Positions 18,387-21,301 of a stretch of 21,301 nt of DNA are shown here, piece after piece (positions within the stretch are counted from its first letter, which is position 1; every line of letters starts with the position of its first letter). The notes below the pieces were generated by a model, which was not told the DNA's origin, did no database searches, and worked only from the letters and a program-made list of their open reading frames with translations. The stretch comes from a virus: IMG/VR virus record IMGVR_UViG_3300025781_000090, positions 1-21,301 of that record; one strand, written 5' to 3'. The position numbers were made by a program, and so were the translations under genes.

Positions 18387-19202
18387 ATGGATTTTGTAGA
18401 AAAAAGAGAATTCTCTGACAAGAAGCGTAAGGAATTAGCTGACAAAGGTCACGCTATGCCAGACGGTTCTTTTCCTATTGAAAATACAACTGACTTACAT
18501 AACGCCATTCAAGCTATAGGTCGTGCAAAAGATTATGCTAAAGCAAAAGCTCATATAATTTCTAGAGCACGTGCTTTAGGTGCAACAAAGATGCTTCCAG
18601 AAGAATGGAGCATTACTAAGTTTATTGATGATGTTAAAGATGCTTTTGAAAAGGCAATCGGAACCTCTTCTTCAGTAGACCAAGAGCGGGATGAGAGAAC
18701 CGTTGAGAACTATGTTAGACAAAGTGCTAACACAGATCAAATGATATCAAATACAACAAATGGAATAGGAGGTAACATAGTGTCAAATACAACAGAACCA
18801 GATCCACAGGGAACAATCGCAGTACAAAAGGATCTTCCTAATGCAACTCGTCCAGATGCAGTTGCAATTATTGATCAAGAAACTCGCCCAGAGGGTGACG
18901 TTTCTCCATCAGCAGCTCCACACAACGTGCCAGATGTATCAACAAATGGTGCAGGAATCTACAAGGCTGGAATGACTTGCCCAGATTGCAATCAAGCAGT
19001 TATGCACATGTGCAACATGGATAAGGCTGACGAAGCTAAGGAAGATGACAAGGTTGAAAAGGCAGCAGCAGAAGATGAAGTATCAGAAACATCAGCAGAT
19101 GATGAGACTGTAGAAAAGTCAGTTGATGCACAAGTAGAACCACAAACTGAAATTAAGAAGTCAGTATGGGGTGGAGCTTTCGCACCAATCAATCTCAAGT
19201 AA
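18387..19202 (+). CDS. Virion-associated protein, DUF6582-like N-terminus and WxGAFAP C-terminus
   Basis: A 271-residue protein. The N-terminal ~75 residues (REFSDKKRKELADKGHAMPDGSFPI ... DLHNAIQAIGRA ... AHIISRARALGA ... LPEEW, quoted in parts) match the small DUF6582-type domain that recurs in phage head and protease-region proteins. The middle is Asn/Thr/Pro-rich and probably disordered. CPDCNQAVMHMC (residues ~198-209) is a likely zinc site. A long acidic and Lys/Glu-rich stretch then leads to the C-terminal VWGGAFAPINLK. That final motif is shared with the proteins at 14412 and 15061. A virion or prohead role is inferred. It is followed by a strong terminator. Confidence 0.75.
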   Translation: MDFVEKREFSDKKRKELADKGHAMPDGSFPIENTTDLHNAIQAIGRAKDYAKAKAHIISRARALGATKMLPEEWSITKFIDDVKDAFEKAIGTSSSVDQERDERTVENYVRQSANTDQMISNTTNGIGGNIVSNTTEPDPQGTIAVQKDLPNATRPDAVAIIDQETRPEGDVSPSAAPHNVPDVSTNGAGIYKAGMTCPDCNQAVMHMCNMDKADEAKEDDKVEKAAAEDEVSETSADDETVEKSVDAQVEPQTEIKKSVWGGAFAPINLK

Positions 19203-19209
19203 TATATTG

Positions 19210-19223
19210 TATATACGTATATA
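19210..19223. promoter_or_regulatory. 14-bp AT-rich perfect palindrome
   Basis: TATATACGTATATA is a perfect inverted repeat just after the virion-protein stop and 7 bp before the terminator stem. It could be an operator or part of a promoter for the gene at 19272, but AT-rich alternating sequence forms palindromes easily. Confidence 0.3.
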
Positions 19224-19229
19224 TGTATG

Positions 19230-19259
19230 CAAGGACGGTAACCCCGTCCTTGTGTATTT
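19230..19259 (+). terminator. Intrinsic terminator
   Basis: CAAGGACGG (19230-19238) pairs perfectly with CCGTCCTTG (19244-19252) around TAACC, followed by TGTATTT. It is the strongest terminator stem in the window and ends the 17793-19202 unit. Confidence 0.8.
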
Positions 19260-19271
19260 AGAAAGGAAAAC

Positions 19272-19640
19272 ATGAGAGTATTAATTTTTGGAGACAAAAA
19301 TTGGCGGGATTATAATGATTTAATCCGTCAACTTACAGTATTAATTGATGACCGTAAGCATTTTTATCCTGATGATACAGAGTATATTTTTGTACATAAG
19401 GGTTTGCAAGGTGCTGAAAATATGGTTACGGAATACATAGGCAAAACCGAAAGATTTCTGAGACAAAAAGGATATAGAATCAAAGAAGAATTAGTTAGAG
19501 ATCGTACATCATACTCTGATGTTACAATGATTGAATCTATGCCTGACTTTGCTCTTGTTTTCGGGGATTGCCCCAGAAACAGACAATGTGTTAAGCTTCT
19601 TGAAACATATCAAATTCCTTTCAGATATATTAAAGAATAA
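19272..19640 (+). CDS. SLOG-domain protein, DUF2493 (YpsA-like)
   Basis: A 122-residue Rossmann-like protein. The N-terminal MRVLIFGDKNWRDY strand-loop, the central IFVHKGLQGAENMVTEY and LVFGDCPRNRQCVKLLE follow the DUF2493 pattern of a G-D/S-R-x-W motif, then VxxGxxxGAD (here GLQGAEN), within the SLOG/YpsA superfamily. Such domains bind nucleotides or nucleotide derivatives and are frequent in phages. The exact ligand is unknown. The ATG follows AGAAAGGAAAAC, a good ribosome site. It sits just after a terminator, so it needs its own promoter, perhaps in the AT-rich stretch at 19203-19228, or readthrough. Confidence 0.8.
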   Translation: MRVLIFGDKNWRDYNDLIRQLTVLIDDRKHFYPDDTEYIFVHKGLQGAENMVTEYIGKTERFLRQKGYRIKEELVRDRTSYSDVTMIESMPDFALVFGDCPRNRQCVKLLETYQIPFRYIKE

Positions 19641-19642
19641 GC

Positions 19643-19672
19643 TTGACATAGCCCTTGTAAAACTGATACAAT
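19643..19672 (+). promoter_or_regulatory. Promoter of groES, TTGACA-N18-TACAAT with extended -10
   Basis: The -35 TTGACA at 19643-19648 is perfect. The -10 TACAAT at 19667-19672 has an upstream TG (TGATACAAT), with an 18-bp spacer. The start is predicted near 19679, giving a ~26-nt leader with an AAAGGAAA ribosome site before ATG 19705. Confidence 0.78.
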
Positions 19673-19704
19673 AGTATAAATATCCCTACTAACAAAGGAA
19701 ATCA

Positions 19705-20010
19705 ATGACAAATATTGAACCACTAGGCGGACTTGTTCTAGTTAAAGAAATAGAGCAACAGGACAAGCGTACCAAGTCTGGTTTAGTTATCGCAGCAACA
19801 TTTCAAGATTCAGAGCTAAAGCGTGGAGAAATCATTAATCTAGGACCAGGCGAGCGGGATCAAGAAGGAAAAAATCACACAATCCCACTAGAAATTGGTC
19901 AAATTGTAATTTACAATGAAGGCAATGCAACAGAGATTGAAGATAATCAAGGCGAAAAATATAAGTTTGTAAACTGGCGTCAACTATTTGGAGTAGAAAA
20001 CAATGGCTAA
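19705..20010 (+). CDS. groES: GroES-like co-chaperonin (Cpn10)
   Basis: A 101-residue protein with the full Cpn10 pattern: PLGGLVLVKEI at the N-terminus, a mobile loop rich in Lys/Thr/Gly (residues ~17-32, KRTKSGLVIAA), GEIINLGPGE at 41-50, IGQIVIYNEGNATEI and a C-terminal strand with KYKFVNWRQLFGV. It probably caps the host GroEL to fold phage proteins, as T4 gp31 does. No GroEL is in the window. Its own promoter heads a run of small genes (20003-21301) that overlap by 4-26 nt, so GroES, WhiB and thioredoxin are probably co-transcribed. Confidence 0.9.
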   Translation: MTNIEPLGGLVLVKEIEQQDKRTKSGLVIAATFQDSELKRGEIINLGPGERDQEGKNHTIPLEIGQIVIYNEGNATEIEDNQGEKYKFVNWRQLFGVENNG

Positions 20011-20233
20011 GATAACATTAGATTACACTGAAGCACACAATTTTGTAGAAAAGAATAAGTCTCAAGGTTTCTTTTGGGATGGCTGGACTATTGTAAAATG
20101 GTCTCCAAGCAACAACGGCTTTATGCAACCAAATGGTTTGTATAGAAATAATAAGTGGGGATATTCAAATCGTTATGAATTGAAGTCAAATGGCACTTGG
20201 GAACTAAGCGAGAAGTATGCCAAGTTCGTATAA
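20003..20233 (+). CDS. Small aromatic-rich protein of unknown function
   Basis: A 76-residue protein with many Trp, Tyr, Phe and Asn residues (FFWDGWTIVKWSPS, NNKWGYSNRYELKSNGTW). It is beta-rich by eye and without cysteines. The final strand (YELKSNGTWEL) looks like part of a small beta-barrel. It overlaps groES by 8 nt and whiB by 17 nt. No family recognised. Confidence 0.72.
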   Translation: MAKITLDYTEAHNFVEKNKSQGFFWDGWTIVKWSPSNNGFMQPNGLYRNNKWGYSNRYELKSNGTWELSEKYAKFV

Positions 20234-20555
20234 TTTCTTAGGCATAGACAAGGAAGACCTTCAATGGTATCACCTTGCTGTATGCAACGGCATGACAACT
20301 AGACCAGACTTTGACTGGTTTTATGACTTGTATGAAGCTGATAAAGAAGCTGCAAAACAAGTTGACGAGATGTGTTTGTCATGTCCTGTTATTAAGATTT
20401 GTTACGAACAAGGCGTTAAGAATAAAGAAAAGGGTGTATGGGGCGGGGTTTATATGGATCTTGGTAGACCAGATAAACAACATAATTCCCATAAGACTGC
20501 TGAAATCTGGAAAAGACTAAAGAGTATTCATGGCAAAAATAAAATACACGGTTGA
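20217..20555 (+). CDS. WhiB-family Fe-S transcription regulator
   Basis: A 112-residue protein. C23, C53, C56 and C62 are spaced C-x29-C-x2-C-x5-C, the WhiB arrangement that binds a 4Fe-4S cluster. The beta-turn motif GVWGG is at 73-77, followed by a basic C-terminal segment (KRLKSIHGKNK) suited to DNA contact. WhiB-like proteins are confined to Actinobacteria and their phages, which gives the strongest host evidence here. Phage WhiBs such as that of TM4 can repress host whiB genes. The thioredoxin gene lies in the same run, and redox coupling between them is possible. Confidence 0.93.
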   Translation: MPSSYNFLGIDKEDLQWYHLAVCNGMTTRPDFDWFYDLYEADKEAAKQVDEMCLSCPVIKICYEQGVKNKEKGVWGGVYMDLGRPDKQHNSHKTAEIWKRLKSIHGKNKIHG

Positions 20556-20784
20556 GATGGCTAAGAAAATACGGGAAGTAAAATGTCCTGTAAAAAATCT
20601 CAAGCTAGATGTAAGAGCAAGACCTAATTATCTTGCTTTAACCGTGTATGAAGAAAATGTCATGGAGTATAACGAAAGTCAAAGAATGCAGTTGATGGAA
20701 TACTTGTTGTTGCTAAGACAACTTATTATTTCATATGGTACTGCGTGTGAGATAGAAGGAGTTGCATCCAATGGCAAACAATGA
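20530..20784 (+). CDS. Small protein of unknown function
   Basis: An 84-residue protein overlapping whiB by 26 nt and the next gene by 14 nt. The N-terminal half is basic (MAKIKYTVEMAKKIREVKC, then KLDVRARPNYLALTVYEEN). The C-terminal half is a long helix (SQRMQLMEYLLLLRQLI). This resembles small conserved actinophage proteins but no function is known to me. One lone cysteine pair (C19, C75) is too far apart for a zinc site. Confidence 0.68.
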   Translation: MAKIKYTVEMAKKIREVKCPVKNLKLDVRARPNYLALTVYEENVMEYNESQRMQLMEYLLLLRQLIISYGTACEIEGVASNGKQ

Positions 20785-20986
20785 GGATCATGAGGATACA
20801 ATAGAGTTTGTTTATATCCCAGACGAGGGTATATACGGAACTATTGTTCAGTATGGTGCTTGGTCATCACTAATTGAATATTATGATGGCGGAATTAAAT
20901 ACACAATTGAGATACCAAATGATGAGTATATCGTGGTAGATGAAATTGGTGTCGGATATATTGATGAAACGGAAGAAACTGAATGA
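20771..20986 (+). CDS. Small acidic beta-rich protein
   Basis: A 71-residue acidic protein from ATG 20771 (an in-frame TTG at 20762 is less likely). The sequence alternates strands (IEFVYIPDEGIYGTIVQYG, SLIEYYDGGIKYTIEIPND), reading like a small SH3-like or beta-barrel domain. It overlaps both neighbours (14 nt and ATGA). Its function is unknown. Confidence 0.7.
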   Translation: MANNEDHEDTIEFVYIPDEGIYGTIVQYGAWSSLIEYYDGGIKYTIEIPNDEYIVVDEIGVGYIDETEETE

Positions 20987-21213
20987 ACTGTTACTCTTGC
21001 AATAAGCAAAAGGCTAATCTAGAGCCAACCAAATCAGCGTTGATTCAAGGAACTACTTTGTTTTTGTGTGCCAGCTGTATTGAACTAAAGTTTGAGCCAC
21101 GCTGGGTTATTATCTTGGCGGGAAGACAGAATGGTCCTGAATACGTAAGAGATTATGTAATCAAGCACCGTTATGTAGGACATACAATAACAGCGGAGGA
21201 ATTAATTGCTTAA
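20983..21213 (+). CDS. Zinc-finger actinophage protein
   Basis: A 76-residue protein. CYSC (residues 3-6) and CASC (residues ~29-32) form a four-cysteine zinc finger, followed by EPRWVIILAGRQNG and VIKHRYVGHTITAEEL. The NCYSCN...SxLIxGxxLxLCxxCI...EPRWVIILAGR pattern is one I recall from conserved small actinobacterial-phage proteins of unknown function. It starts in an ATGA overlap, and its end overlaps the thioredoxin start by 8 nt. Confidence 0.75.
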   Translation: MNCYSCNKQKANLEPTKSALIQGTTLFLCASCIELKFEPRWVIILAGRQNGPEYVRDYVIKHRYVGHTITAEELIA

Positions 21214-21301
21214 AATTACGGATGATGCAAAAGAATTCCAATCAGAGGATGAATGTGTAGTTTATTTTACAGCTGCATGGTGCAATCCTTGTAAGCAATT
21301 A
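21206..21301 (+). CDS. Thioredoxin (5' part, cut by window end)
   Basis: The TTG start at 21206 has a GGAGG ribosome site 6 nt upstream. The 32 residues visible include VVYFTAAWCNPCKQL, the strand and active-site loop of thioredoxin with W25-C26-N27-P28-C29 (classic WCxPC). The gene runs off the right edge. It would reduce disulfides, for example to feed ribonucleotide reductase or to act on WhiB-type proteins, but which applies here cannot be told. Confidence 0.88.
   Translation, partial: MLKITDDAKEFQSEDECVVYFTAAWCNPCKQL

Overview
This window looks like part of a tailed-phage (Caudoviricetes) genome that infects an actinobacterium. All recognisable genes lie on the + strand, are tightly packed and often overlap (ATGA, TAATG). 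The phage calls rest on the large terminase, a probable small terminase, a RecA-type recombinase, RuvC-like and PD-(D/E)XK nucleases, HNH proteins, a glycine-rich tail fibre/adhesin candidate and a tRNA cluster. The host call rests on a WhiB-family iron-sulfur regulator (20217-20555), a DUF7455-like protein (10136-10378), and many apparently leaderless starts placed 5-8 nt after a TATAAT box. The DNA is AT-rich by eye, which suggests a low-GC aquatic actinobacterium rather than a Streptomyces- or Mycobacterium-type host. That last step is inference.

Layout. 18-4534: recombination module (RecA-like protein, PD-(D/E)XK resolvase candidate, Cas4/AddB-like Fe-S exonuclease, RuvC-like resolvase, small zinc-finger and HTH proteins), interrupted by a very AT-rich HNH gene with its own promoter. 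4534-7342: SAM methyltransferase, GT25-like and GT32-like glycosyltransferases, a DUF1599-like protein, a FmdB-like zinc ribbon and a mannose-isomerase-type cupin. 7329-9693: small and large terminase. 9728-10967: two small genes and seven tRNAs, with an unassigned, strongly structured ~128-nt segment between tRNA-Leu and tRNA-Gly. 10991-16163: HNH protein, a small beta-rich protein, the 870-residue fibre, two proteins sharing a W-x-G-[AS]-F-[AS]-P motif, and a second GT25. 16239-17757: IbpA-type Hsp20 with a thermometer-like leader, a tiny basic protein, a membrane protein (holin candidate), a Dps-like ferritin and tRNA-Arg. 17793-21301: small virion-associated or unknown proteins, a SLOG/DUF2493 protein, GroES, WhiB, several small proteins and the start of a thioredoxin. 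No portal, capsid or tail-tube gene was recognised, so the window is only part of the genome.

How it fits together. The recombination genes would replicate and resolve phage DNA before terminase packages it. The tRNAs, Hsp20, GroES, Dps, thioredoxin and WhiB look like a kit for host takeover, proteostasis and redox control. The sugar genes could decorate virions, phage DNA or the host surface. Transcription appears to be split by about a dozen sigma70-like promoters. Five have a near-consensus -35 at 17-18 bp, and most sit in the 3' end of the preceding gene.

The strongest unexplained signals are: (1) a strand-biased excess of the pentamer GCGGG, used in all three codon phases, which resembles a Chi-type recombination signal; (2) the structured RNA candidate at 10691-10818; (3) a ROSE-like RNA thermometer candidate in front of hsp20; and (4) the repeated leaderless-promoter layout.
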